From a bacterium (GTDB lineage: Bacteria > Bacillota > Bacilli > Lactobacillales > Streptococcaceae), in contig CAJNCS010000008.1 of NCBI GenBank assembly GCA_905221325.1, positions 1 through 64,000 on the forward strand: a stretch of 64,000 bases of DNA. Reading direction: 5' to 3'. Shown here piece after piece: positions 19,340 to 26,374 of the stretch. The first letter of the stretch is position 1. Each line of letters opens with the position of its first letter. The position numbers and the translations under genes are program-made. Under the pieces are notes generated by a model. That model worked only from the letters and a program-made list of their open reading frames with translations, made no database searches and was not told the origin of the DNA.

Positions 19340-19735
19340 TTACTCTTCTAAATCACTTTTTATTTTTGGAATTTTCTTATTATCAAGTTTAGGAATACCC
19401 TTGTTCTCAATCTTGGGAAGGTTCTTTAGTTCATCGGCAGTAGGTACCTTCTGGTATACCTTAGCAGTCCTATAGAGTAAAGCAAACGATAAGAACAAGT
19501 CAACAATGCTCCCAACAGTTGCCATGTTCCGTTTACTTGCTTCTGTCGAAGGGATCTCGGCTCCACTAGTACTAAGGTCTTTCCATTCAGGATTCTATGC
19601 TTCAATCACTTTTTTCTCTTCCTAAAGTGGAACGAGTAAAAAATGGTTGAAAGGCACAACTGTAACCATGGCTGTCGCACCTAGTGGGATAAATCTATTG
19701 AAATTTATGATAAGACCAATGCTTAGTATAGATAA
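19340..19735 (-). pseudogene. Degraded membrane-protein gene with two in-frame stops
   Basis: One minus-strand frame is open from 19735 to the stop at 19340 except for two TAG codons at 19622-19624 and 19595-19597. The upstream part is hydrophobic (LIINFNRFIPLGATAMVTVV, FNHFLLVPL); the downstream part, open from ATG 19525, encodes 61 aa with a hydrophobic stretch (IVDLFLSFALLY) and a short PKI/PKL repeat near the C-terminus. I read it as a broken gene rather than a 61-aa gene because the frame and the composition continue across the stops. The family is not recognised. Confidence 0.55.
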
Positions 19736-19755
19736 TTATACTGATTAAACTAATA

Positions 19756-20988
19756 TTAGCTAAATAATTTTTTTACAATATATTGAGCTATTTTTAAAAG
19801 TAAATAAAGAATAAGGAAGATGTAAAATAAATAATTTCCGATAACAAATAATCCTAACATAATTACAAAAAAAAGAAAAAGAATCATTGCTACGACTACA
19901 ACCAAGAATTTTAAAAATTTGAATACTTTACTCCAAATAGTAGGATTTTCTTTATTTACCGTGAATTTATAAAGCATTTTTTCGACAAATGTAAATTTGG
20001 TAAATTCAATTTCAGCACCTAAAAATAGTATTTCAAATATTTTTTTTAACTTTTCTAATTCCACTGTTGTTACACTAGTACCATTTTGAAATCTAACATC
20101 ATCTATACTTGGAATAGAATTTTCTGACTCTCTCTTAAAAATAAATGTATACTTCTGATTATTTAAAAGTATATTAGGAATCTCAAGTCTACCTCTTACA
20201 TTTTCTATATTCCATTCACGCTTGCTTCTTTTTTCTGTAAGTTTCTTAGGGAAAATGATTGTGTACATCTTTTCAATCTTTATGATTCTAATATTTAATA
20301 AAGAGATGTACTCATCTGTGAATACGAAATCGTTTGAGTTAAAATTTTCTATATTTTCATTGTTTTTATAGTAAGTTATCACATCTTCTATTATATGTTT
20401 GCCTTGTTTATTTAAACTATGTTTTCTAATAAAAGAGGTATTATCAAGTAATAAAATAGCGAATAGAAATAAAAGGGAAATAAGGATAATAACAATCGAT
20501 GCTAAAGAAATTAATAACGTACTTCGAATTTCTGAATCATTTAAAAGAAAAGCTATGTCACTAAAGAAAATACCTATACTTTCGAAATTAAAATAAGCGC
20601 TAATACTATTAAAATTAGTAAGTAGAGTATTTAATTCTTTACCTCCAAAGAAAGCTATTACTAGAGCTAAAGAGTTTTTTATATAAGAAGATTTTTTAGC
20701 TTCAGTTTTAATATATGATTCTAATATTTCAGGATATATTCCTTCACCAAAAAACTCAAATAACATATTTCTATAAACAAACTTAAGTTTTGGATAGAAT
20801 TGCAAGTCATGAAACTTGAAAAAATAACTTGAATAATACTTGCTCAAAATTTTATCGATACTTCTAAAATAAGGATTTCTCAATTTAATTCTATTTTTAT
20901 TTTTAAAATGGTAATAAAAAACACTTAGAATTAAAGTATACTTAATTAGAAATGTAAATGAATCTAAAACATTTCCGTCAAAATTCAT
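19756..20988 (-). CDS. Hypothetical AT-rich membrane protein
   Basis: 410 aa, not recognised. Hydrophobic segments near residues 9-26, 105-120, 157-185 and two in the last 60 residues, so probably four to five spans with a charged soluble section of about 150 residues (about 200-350) between the third and fourth. Codons are far more A/T-rich than in neighbouring genes. GGAGGAG lies about 9 bases before the ATG. The end of the restriction-enzyme remnant is 18 bp upstream, so the two probably formed one operon. Intact despite decayed neighbours. Confidence 0.6.
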   Translation of the reverse strand: MNFDGNVLDSFTFLIKYTLILSVFYYHFKNKNRIKLRNPYFRSIDKILSKYYSSYFFKFHDLQFYPKLKFVYRNMLFEFFGEGIYPEILESYIKTEAKKSSYIKNSLALVIAFFGGKELNTLLTNFNSISAYFNFESIGIFFSDIAFLLNDSEIRSTLLISLASIVIILISLLFLFAILLLDNTSFIRKHSLNKQGKHIIEDVITYYKNNENIENFNSNDFVFTDEYISLLNIRIIKIEKMYTIIFPKKLTEKRSKREWNIENVRGRLEIPNILLNNQKYTFIFKRESENSIPSIDDVRFQNGTSVTTVELEKLKKIFEILFLGAEIEFTKFTFVEKMLYKFTVNKENPTIWSKVFKFLKFLVVVVAMILFLFFVIMLGLFVIGNYLFYIFLILYLLLKIAQYIVKKLFS

Positions 20989-21005
20989 AATTATAGCTCC
21001 TCCAC

Positions 21006-21221
21006 CTAAAATTTAGGTAAACTATTGATTAAATCAACCGTTTGAATAGATACGTTGATGATTATCAACAGCAAATTGAAGAAGTACATTTCATCATCAC
21101 TATAGTCATTTTGGTCATCTATAATTCCTGATTTTTTATCAGTTTCGACCTGATACTGTTCTATTATTCATTCAGTAGCAAAGCGACGATTCATAACATA
21201 TTCATACGCATTTTCAATAGC
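21006..21221 (-). pseudogene. C-terminal remnant resembling a type ISP restriction enzyme/helicase
   Basis: Reading the minus strand, 71 codons (AIENAYEYVMNRR ... INVSIQTVDLINSLPKF) end at TAG 21006-21008, with one internal TGA at 21168-21170 where a Trp would fit (ATE-stop-IIEQYQV). The YEYVxNxRxAxEWIxExYQV and LLxxIINVSxQTVDxxNxLP patterns match, from memory, the C-terminus of large predicted helicase / type ISP restriction-modification enzymes. The open frame stops one or two bases from the 3' end of tRNA-Arg, so the rest of the gene was lost at a junction there. Confidence 0.6.
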
Positions 21222-21226
21222 TCATA

Positions 21227-21298
21227 TGCCCCCTGCAGGAATCGAACCAGCAACTACTCCTTAGGAGGGAGTTGTTATATCCATTGAACTAAGGGAGC
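21227..21298 (-). tRNA. tRNA-Arg (anticodon CCU)
   Basis: Cloverleaf folds on the minus strand: acceptor GCTCCCT / AGGGGGC (one G-U), anticodon stem ACTCC / GGAGT with loop CTCCTAA, T-loop TTCGATT. CCA is not encoded. The T-stem GCTGG / CCTGC has a T-T mismatch in the middle pair, and the 3' half may have been replaced by an inserted element. It follows the rplS terminator, so it needs read-through or its own promoter. Confidence 0.85.
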
Positions 21299-21302
21299 TA
21301 GA

Positions 21303-21333
21303 GAAAAACCCTGCTGGGTGAGCAGAGTTTTTT
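21303..21333 (-). terminator. Terminator of rplS
   Basis: AAAAACTCTGCT / AGCAGGGTTTTT hairpin with loop CACCC, T-run on the minus strand, between rplS and tRNA-Arg. Confidence 0.75.
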
Positions 21334-21340
21334 AGTCGAA

Positions 21341-21688
21341 TTAACGACGGATTTCTTTGATACGAGCTGCCTTACCTTGAAGTGCACGCAAGTAGTACAA
21401 TTTCGCACGACGTACTTTACCGTAACGAACAACTTCAATCTTTTCAACACGTGGAGTGTGGATTGGGAAGATACGCTCAACACCTACACCGTTAGAGATT
21501 TTACGAACTGTGTAGTTTTCTGAGATGCCAGCACCTTTACGTGCGATAACAACACCTTCAAAAATCTGGATACGTTCACGGTTTCCTTCGACAACTTTCG
21601 CGTGTACACGAACAGTGTCACCAGGACGGAATGATGGGATATCTGTACGAAGTTGACCTTCAGTCAAACTTTGGATTAATGGATTCAT
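21341..21688 (-). CDS. rplS: Ribosomal protein bL19
   Basis: 115 aa, full length: [20 protein letters not shown] and the C-terminal [23 protein letters not shown] blocks are canonical. Located at the 30S-50S interface. The neighbourhood tRNA-Arg / rplS / crcB is streptococcal. Good ribosome site AGGAGAATAAA. Confidence 0.97.
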
Positions 21689-21735
21689 TTTATTCTCCTA
21701 TCTTTGTCAATCTTGAGGAACCTTCCTCAGCGGAT

Positions 21736-21777
21736 AAACTGTATTTTTGTGCGTCCATTACACACAAGATACAGTTT
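21736..21777 (-). promoter_or_regulatory. Inverted repeat in the rplS leader (L19-leader candidate)
   Basis: AAACTGTATCTTGTGTG pairs with CGCACAAAAATACAGTTT across a short loop, and a smaller TGAGGAA/TTCCTCA hairpin lies between it and rplS. It could be the L19 leader RNA found upstream of rplS in Firmicutes or simply a terminator for crcB; the T-run is weak, which favours the leader. Confidence 0.45.
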
Positions 21778-21806
21778 ACCAAATTTCCACCTAAAAGTAA
21801 AGAAAT

Positions 21807-22136
21807 TTATAGCAGAATTCCTAAAAAAATTGCTAGAAAACCGCCTATGTAAGTTAAGAGAAAATAGCTATAAAATACCTTCTTGTCACTTAATAGTCTT
21901 TGCAGCTCGTCATTCAAGGTTGAAAAGGTCGTTAACCCGCCACAAAAACCTGTTGCGAGGATAGCATAGACTTCCTTGGACTCCACATGATTGTAGAGTA
22001 AGCCAATCAAAAAACTACCTAGAAGATTGGCAATGAGAGTGCCCAGCGGCAATTTAGAAGCTTGATTGTAGCGGGAAAAGAAATAACGCACCAGGGCTCC
22101 GAACCCGCAGGTGATTGCAAGATAAACGATTACCAT
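21807..22136 (-). CDS. crcB: Fluoride channel CrcB/Fluc, subunit 2
   Basis: 109 aa, four transmembrane helices. GTLIANLLGSFLIG and GFCGGLTTFSTL are the conserved Fluc blocks, the latter with the phenylalanine/threonine pore elements. It exports fluoride. A second crcB precedes it with a 7-bp overlap, so the channel is likely a heterodimer. Confidence 0.93.
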   Translation of the reverse strand: MVIVYLAITCGFGALVRYFFSRYNQASKLPLGTLIANLLGSFLIGLLYNHVESKEVYAILATGFCGGLTTFSTLNDELQRLLSDKKVFYSYFLLTYIGGFLAIFLGILL

Positions 22137-22504
22137 TTCTTCCTCCCTAGAACATAAGCCAAGAGTAGACCTCCACCAATGCTCAAAAATAAGTAGATGC
22201 CTAAACTAAGATAACGCCCAGTATCAAGCAGTTTCACGGCATCAAGCATTAGACTAGAAAAGGTTGTTAAACCTCCGCAAAAACCCGTCCCCAGCGCTAA
22301 AATCAAGCCTTTACTAGTTCCCTTATAGACCAGATAGCCTTTCACCAGATAGACCAAGCAGAATATTCCCAGATAATTGACGAGGAGGGTTCCCCAAGGA
22401 AATTCAGGACTGGCTGGCAACTGACTAGATACAAAATAGCGGACAAGACCTCCCACCATTGCAGCCAGAAAAATTCCGAGCGGATAGAATTGTTCTTTTT
22501 TCAT
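22130..22504 (-). CDS. crcB: Fluoride channel CrcB/Fluc, subunit 1
   Basis: 124 aa, four membrane helices, GTLLVNYLGIFCLV and GFCGGLTTFSSL motifs. Paired with the next gene. Overlaps the end of the chorismate mutase gene by 4 bases. I see no fluoride riboswitch immediately upstream of the operon. Confidence 0.93.
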   Translation of the reverse strand: MKKEQFYPLGIFLAAMVGGLVRYFVSSQLPASPEFPWGTLLVNYLGIFCLVYLVKGYLVYKGTSKGLILALGTGFCGGLTTFSSLMLDAVKLLDTGRYLSLGIYLFLSIGGGLLLAYVLGRKKW

Positions 22505-22767
22505 TTGATGTTTTGATCCTGATAATCACGCGAACGCTTGAGAATGTCTGAAAAAGTTGCAACAATGGTTTCTTGGTAATGCTTATTGGTCACACGACTT
22601 CTTACCTTTTCAAAAATAACTTCTTCTCTCTTAGAATCTAAGATTGGCTTACCAGATGCTTTCTTATAAGCGACGACCCCTTCAACTAAGTGCATTCGTT
22701 CTTCTAGGAGCTTGACGATTTGGTCATCGATTTGATCAATCTCTTGCCGAATAATATCTAAATCCAT
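22501..22767 (-). CDS. Chorismate mutase, AroQ type
   Basis: 88 aa all-helical protein. LDIIRQEIDQIDDQIVKLLEERM is the N-terminal helix of the AroQ fold; the conserved active-site residues R6, K37-like (YKKASGKPI) and R/E in the third helix are present. Converts chorismate to prephenate. First gene of an operon with the two crcB genes; there is no obvious metabolic link to fluoride export. Confidence 0.9.
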   Translation of the reverse strand: MDLDIIRQEIDQIDDQIVKLLEERMHLVEGVVAYKKASGKPILDSKREEVIFEKVRSRVTNKHYQETIVATFSDILKRSRDYQDQNIK

Positions 22768-22842
22768 ACAGTGTCCTCCTTTATTTGAATTATTGTATCA
22801 AAAAGGTACCAAATAGGCTAGTAAAATCCCAAAATAACTAAT

Positions 22843-22878
22843 AAAAAAAAACGCACTGACTTCTTCCAGCCAGCGCAG
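22843..22878 (-). terminator. Terminator of the flavodoxin gene
   Basis: GCGCTGGCT / AGTCAGTGC hairpin with two G-U pairs followed by a run of nine T on the minus strand. Confidence 0.85.
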
Positions 22879-22886
22879 TTTGCTTC

Positions 22887-23330
22887 TTATCCTACTTTTG
22901 CAGCCAATTCTTCTGCGAATTGTTCCAAGCGTTCGATGTCTTCTTCTTCAGCAGAAAGGTCCACTTTAACACACTCTGAACCTTTTTCTGCTCCTGTCGC
23001 TACAAAAACGCGATCAAAGTCATCGACAGCCTTACAGAATTCGTCATAGAAGGTATCTCCTGAACCGACCACTCCGTAGATTTTGCCATTTAAGTTGAGA
23101 TCTGCTAGGTCTTCGTAGAAGTCCATCATCTCATCTGGCAATTCTCCATCACCGTAAGTATAAGTCGCAACGATCGCGATGTCCGCCTCCAAGAAGTCTG
23201 AAGCGTCAACAGTCGTACATTCATCCACATCGACATCCAAGCCCAAATCACGCAATTTATCTGCCACAATATCTGCAATTTCTTCGGTATTACCGGTCAT
23301 ACTGGCAAATACAATTTTTGCTAATGCCAT
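22887..23330 (-). CDS. Flavodoxin
   Basis: 147 aa short-chain flavodoxin. FMN phosphate loop ASMTGNTEEIA at residues 9-19; ATYTYGDGELPD and GSGDTFYDEFC are the isoalloxazine-binding loops. A low-potential electron carrier. Acidic, cytosolic, monocistronic with its own terminator. Confidence 0.94.
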   Translation of the reverse strand: MALAKIVFASMTGNTEEIADIVADKLRDLGLDVDVDECTTVDASDFLEADIAIVATYTYGDGELPDEMMDFYEDLADLNLNGKIYGVVGSGDTFYDEFCKAVDDFDRVFVATGAEKGSECVKVDLSAEEEDIERLEQFAEELAAKVG

Positions 23331-23398
23331 ATCGTCCTCCTCAATTTATCTTTCTCCATTATATCATATCTTTTTCATTTTAAAAATAAAAATTCTTG

Positions 23399-23407
23399 TG
23401 CTACAAT
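23399..23407 (+). promoter_or_regulatory. Extended -10 promoter of pde2
   Basis: TGCTACAAT, core 23402-23407, 26 bp before ATG 23434; no clear -35. Confidence 0.6.
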
Positions 23408-23433
23408 GAAATGAGAAAGAATTGAGGTTACTT

Positions 23434-24369
23434 ATGGAAATTTGCCAGCAAATTTTAGAACAAATTAAAAAATACGATACAATTATTATCCACCGCCACA
23501 TGAGAGCTGATCCCGATGCGTTGGGGAGTCAAGTAGGACTCAAAGAGTTGCTCCAATATAATTTTCCTGAAAAAAAAATCAAGGTTGTTGGTTATGATTT
23601 ACCGACTTTAACTTGGCTAGCCACAATGGATCAAGTTGAAGATGATGAATTCGAGGGTTCTCTTGCGATTGTTTGTGATACGGCTAATACTGCTCGTATT
23701 GATGATAAGCGCTATCTTAAGGCAGAGACCATCATTAAGATTGACCACCATCCAAATGATGATGTTTATGGTGACCTATCTTGGGTGGATACAAGTTCAA
23801 GTAGCGCTAGTGAGATGATTGCCCTATTTGCAGAAAAAAATCAACTAACCTTATCAGATCATGCCGCTGAACTTCTTTTTGCTGGTATCGTTGGAGATAC
23901 AGGACGTTTCCTTTATCCTTCTACCTCAGCTAGGACCCTTCGTATCGCTTCTTCCTTGAGAGAGTACAACTTTGACTTTGCTGGATTGTCTCGTCAAATG
24001 GATACCATGAGCTTCAAGATTGCAAAACTGCAAGGGTATGTTTATGATCACTTAGAAGTTGATGAGAATGGAGCTGCACGCATTCTGCTTACTCAAGACA
24101 TCTTGAAAAAATATAAGGTTACGGATGCTGAAACAGCGGCGATTGTCGGAGCTCCTGGTCGAATTGATACTGTTAAGGCTTGGGCTATCTTTGTTGAACA
24201 AGCTGACGGTCACTTCCGCGTGCGTATGCGCAGTAAAATCACCCCTATCAATGAAATAGCCAAAGAACACGACGGAGGAGGACACCCATTAGCCAGTGGC
24301 GCCAATTCCTATAGTCTAGAAGAAAACGAAATCATCTATCAAAAGTTAAAAAACTTGCTTAAAAACTGA
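23434..24369 (+). CDS. pde2: DHH/DHHA1 phosphodiesterase (Pde2 / NrnA-like)
   Basis: 311 aa from ATG 23434, chosen because GAGG lies 6 bases upstream. DHH motifs: RADPDALGS, CDTAN, and KIDHHPND (about 104-111); the DHHA1 domain ends with HDGGGHPLASGA. Family members cut pApA and short nano-RNA to AMP, completing c-di-AMP breakdown. Gene order rplS-crcB-chorismate mutase-flavodoxin-pde2-rpmE2 is the same as in pneumococcus, where this gene is Pde2. Confidence 0.92.
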   Translation: MEICQQILEQIKKYDTIIIHRHMRADPDALGSQVGLKELLQYNFPEKKIKVVGYDLPTLTWLATMDQVEDDEFEGSLAIVCDTANTARIDDKRYLKAETIIKIDHHPNDDVYGDLSWVDTSSSSASEMIALFAEKNQLTLSDHAAELLFAGIVGDTGRFLYPSTSARTLRIASSLREYNFDFAGLSRQMDTMSFKIAKLQGYVYDHLEVDENGAARILLTQDILKKYKVTDAETAAIVGAPGRIDTVKAWAIFVEQADGHFRVRMRSKITPINEIAKEHDGGGHPLASGANSYSLEENEIIYQKLKNLLKN

Positions 24370-24377
24370 TAAAATAC

Positions 24378-24406
24378 TTGCCAAACTTTTTAGAATCTGA
24401 TAGACT
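24378..24406 (+). promoter_or_regulatory. Promoter of rpmE2
   Basis: -35 TTGCCA (24378-24383), 17-bp spacer, -10 TAGACT (24401-24406) with TGA extension. Confidence 0.6.
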
Positions 24407-24464
24407 AGTAAGGTAACAATCTATGGCTCGCAAAGAGACCATGGCAGAAAGGAAATATTGCAAA

Positions 24465-24707
24465 ATGAAAAAAGATATCCATCCAGAATATCGCCCAGTT
24501 GTCTTCATGGACACAACTACTGGTTACAAATTCCTTAGCGGTTCAACAAAACGCTCTAACGAAACTGTTGAGTTCGAAGGCGAAACTTACCCATTGATCC
24601 GTGTGGAAATTTCATCAGACTCACACCCATTCTACACTGGACGTCAAAAGTTCACTCAAGCAGATGGACGTGTGGATCGTTTCAACAAAAAATACGGTCT
24701 CAAATAA
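24465..24707 (+). CDS. rpmE2: Ribosomal protein bL31, type B (zinc-independent)
   Basis: 80 aa from ATG 24465 (AAGGA upstream); the earlier ATG at 24423 would add 14 unlikely residues. [14 protein letters not shown] and [18 protein letters not shown] are standard. It lacks the CxxC zinc pair of type A L31, so it functions under zinc limitation. Confidence 0.95.
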   Translation: MKKDIHPEYRPVVFMDTTTGYKFLSGSTKRSNETVEFEGETYPLIRVEISSDSHPFYTGRQKFTQADGRVDRFNKKYGLK

Positions 24708-24744
24708 TAAAAAAAAAGAACAGTTTCAACTGTTCTTTTTTTTA
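24708..24744. terminator. Terminator of rpmE2
   Basis: AAAAGAACAGT / ACTGTTCTTTT hairpin with loop TTCA and long A and T runs on both sides; could serve both convergent genes. Confidence 0.85.
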
Positions 24745-24774
24745 CTTCTTTTTATGAATCAACCACTACTATTA

Positions 24775-24856
24775 TCTCAATATCAAGCTTCAAGCTAGTG
24801 CCGATAACTAATTTGAACAAGTTTAAAAAATATCGAAAAGAAGCTTGATATTGAGA
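24775..24856. repeat. 17-bp perfect inverted repeat at the 3' end of mntH
   Basis: TCTCAATATCAAGCTTC at 24775-24791 and its exact complement at 24840-24856, 48 bases apart. The right arm is mntH coding sequence (TILNIKLL); the left arm lies past the stop. The mntH mRNA could form a stable 17-bp stem enclosing its stop codon. Confidence 0.75.
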
Positions 24857-26157
24857 ATGGTTAAGATAATGGAAACTGCGTAGCCTAGGATTGTGTTCCA
24901 CTTAGCATTGGTAAATTCTCCCATCAGTGACTTTTTAGAAGTCAGATAGATTAAGGGGAAGATTGAAAACGGAAGAGCGATTGACAGAAAGACTTGTGAA
25001 TAGACCAATAACTGATCCAAGGTTTTTTCTTGATGTCCAAACAAGACGGCTACAATAATCACTGGGAGCAAGGCAAAAATACGTGTACCGATACGGATAA
25101 TCCACTGAGGCAATTTCAGATGCAAGAAACCTTCCATGACAATCTGTCCTGTCAAGGTACCTGTAATAGTCGAATTTTGGCCACTTGCTAAGAGAGCTAG
25201 AGCAAATAAAGTTGACAGAGTTGAGCTGGCTATCGCTCCTGCTATTGTTGAATCCTGTAAAGCATTGTACATTTGAGAAAAAGCTGAAATTTCAGATGCA
25301 TGACCAAAAAAGAGGGAGGCACCTAAAATGAGAAGCAAGGAATTGACAATAAAGGCTAAGGACAACTGAAGATTTGAATCCCATGTCATAAAACGCACGG
25401 CTTTCCGAACATCCTTCTTATCTTTGTGATTGATTTTCCTTGTTTGGGATAGGGATGAATGAAGATAGAGATTATGGGGCATGACTGTCGCTCCTACAAT
25501 TCCTAGAGCTAATGTTAATTGGCTTTCATGACCTGGCAATGGTGTTTCAAATAGAGTTGAAGTCGGTAAATAACCACCAAAAATACCCTGAATACTTGGA
25601 CTGGATAAGGCCACAAGATAGGTAAAGATAGCTAATATGGTTAAAATAAGGGTCGTAACAATGGCTTCAATTTTTTTGAAACCAAATTTCATCAATAAAA
25701 GTAACAAAAATACATCTAAAACGGTTAAGAGGATAGCAATCATAATCGGTATTTTAAACAAAAGATTTAAGGCAATTGCTGAACCTAAAACTTCAGCCAA
25801 ATCTGTCGCCATTAAAGCCAATTCTAAAATCACCCATAAACTATAGCGAAGCCATTTGGGAGCATGATGAGCTGTTGCCTGTGCTAGGTCCATCCTAGTC
25901 ACGATACCGAGCTTTCCAGCCATCTGTTGTAACTGCATAGCAATGATGGAGGAAATCAAAATAACAAATAAGAGACTATATTTGTAGGAAGCACCACCAA
26001 CCACACTGGTAATCCAGTTTCCAGGATCCATGTAGCCAACTGCCACAAGTGCACCAGGTCCTAAGAATGCTTTTAGATTTTGCCAAAAATGATTGTTATT
26101 CGGAGTTTCAATAGATTGGTTGATCTCAGAAAGAGAGACTTTTTTGTAAGAAGACAT
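24823..26157 (-). CDS. mntH: NRAMP-family manganese/divalent metal transporter
   Basis: 444 aa, about eleven membrane helices. The metal-binding motifs DPGNWITS (helix 1) and VMPHNLYLHS (helix 6) are intact. Proton-coupled Mn(II)/Fe(II) importer. Extended -10 TGATATAAT at 26253-26261, about 95 bp upstream; direct GAAAATA repeats lie in the leader but no MntR-type palindrome is obvious. Confidence 0.94.
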   Translation of the reverse strand: MSSYKKVSLSEINQSIETPNNNHFWQNLKAFLGPGALVAVGYMDPGNWITSVVGGASYKYSLLFVILISSIIAMQLQQMAGKLGIVTRMDLAQATAHHAPKWLRYSLWVILELALMATDLAEVLGSAIALNLLFKIPIMIAILLTVLDVFLLLLLMKFGFKKIEAIVTTLILTILAIFTYLVALSSPSIQGIFGGYLPTSTLFETPLPGHESQLTLALGIVGATVMPHNLYLHSSLSQTRKINHKDKKDVRKAVRFMTWDSNLQLSLAFIVNSLLLILGASLFFGHASEISAFSQMYNALQDSTIAGAIASSTLSTLFALALLASGQNSTITGTLTGQIVMEGFLHLKLPQWIIRIGTRIFALLPVIIVAVLFGHQEKTLDQLLVYSQVFLSIALPFSIFPLIYLTSKKSLMGEFTNAKWNTILGYAVSIILTILNIKLLFDIF

Positions 26158-26252
26158 CGGAATTTTACACTTTCTAATCTGTCTTTACCTATTTTCTTAA
26201 TGGAATTTTTGAAAATATCATGAAAATAGTTTTCTATTTCTAATTTATTCTT

Positions 26253-26261
26253 ATTATATCA
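26253..26261 (-). promoter_or_regulatory. Extended -10 promoter of mntH
   Basis: TGATATAAT on the minus strand; the leader is about 90 nt and AT-rich. Confidence 0.6.
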
Positions 26262-26319
26262 CATTTTAGAATGATTCCTAATAAAAGAAATGATAGTTGA
26301 AATAGGCAATATCAGTATT

Positions 26320-26353
26320 GTAAAAGCCAGCGTTTTCTAGCGCTGGCTTTTTA
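26320..26353 (-). terminator. Terminator of the pyr operon
   Basis: AAAAAGCCAGCG / CGCTGGCTTTT with an 8-nt loop, T-run on the minus strand, 22 bp after carB. Confidence 0.85.
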
Positions 26354-26374
26354 ACTGTGAAAATTTTTTCTAAA

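Noticed and set aside
19340..19525. Independent 61-aa gene
   Set aside because: The same frame continues upstream across two TAG codons with coding-like composition, so it is treated as the tail of a broken gene.
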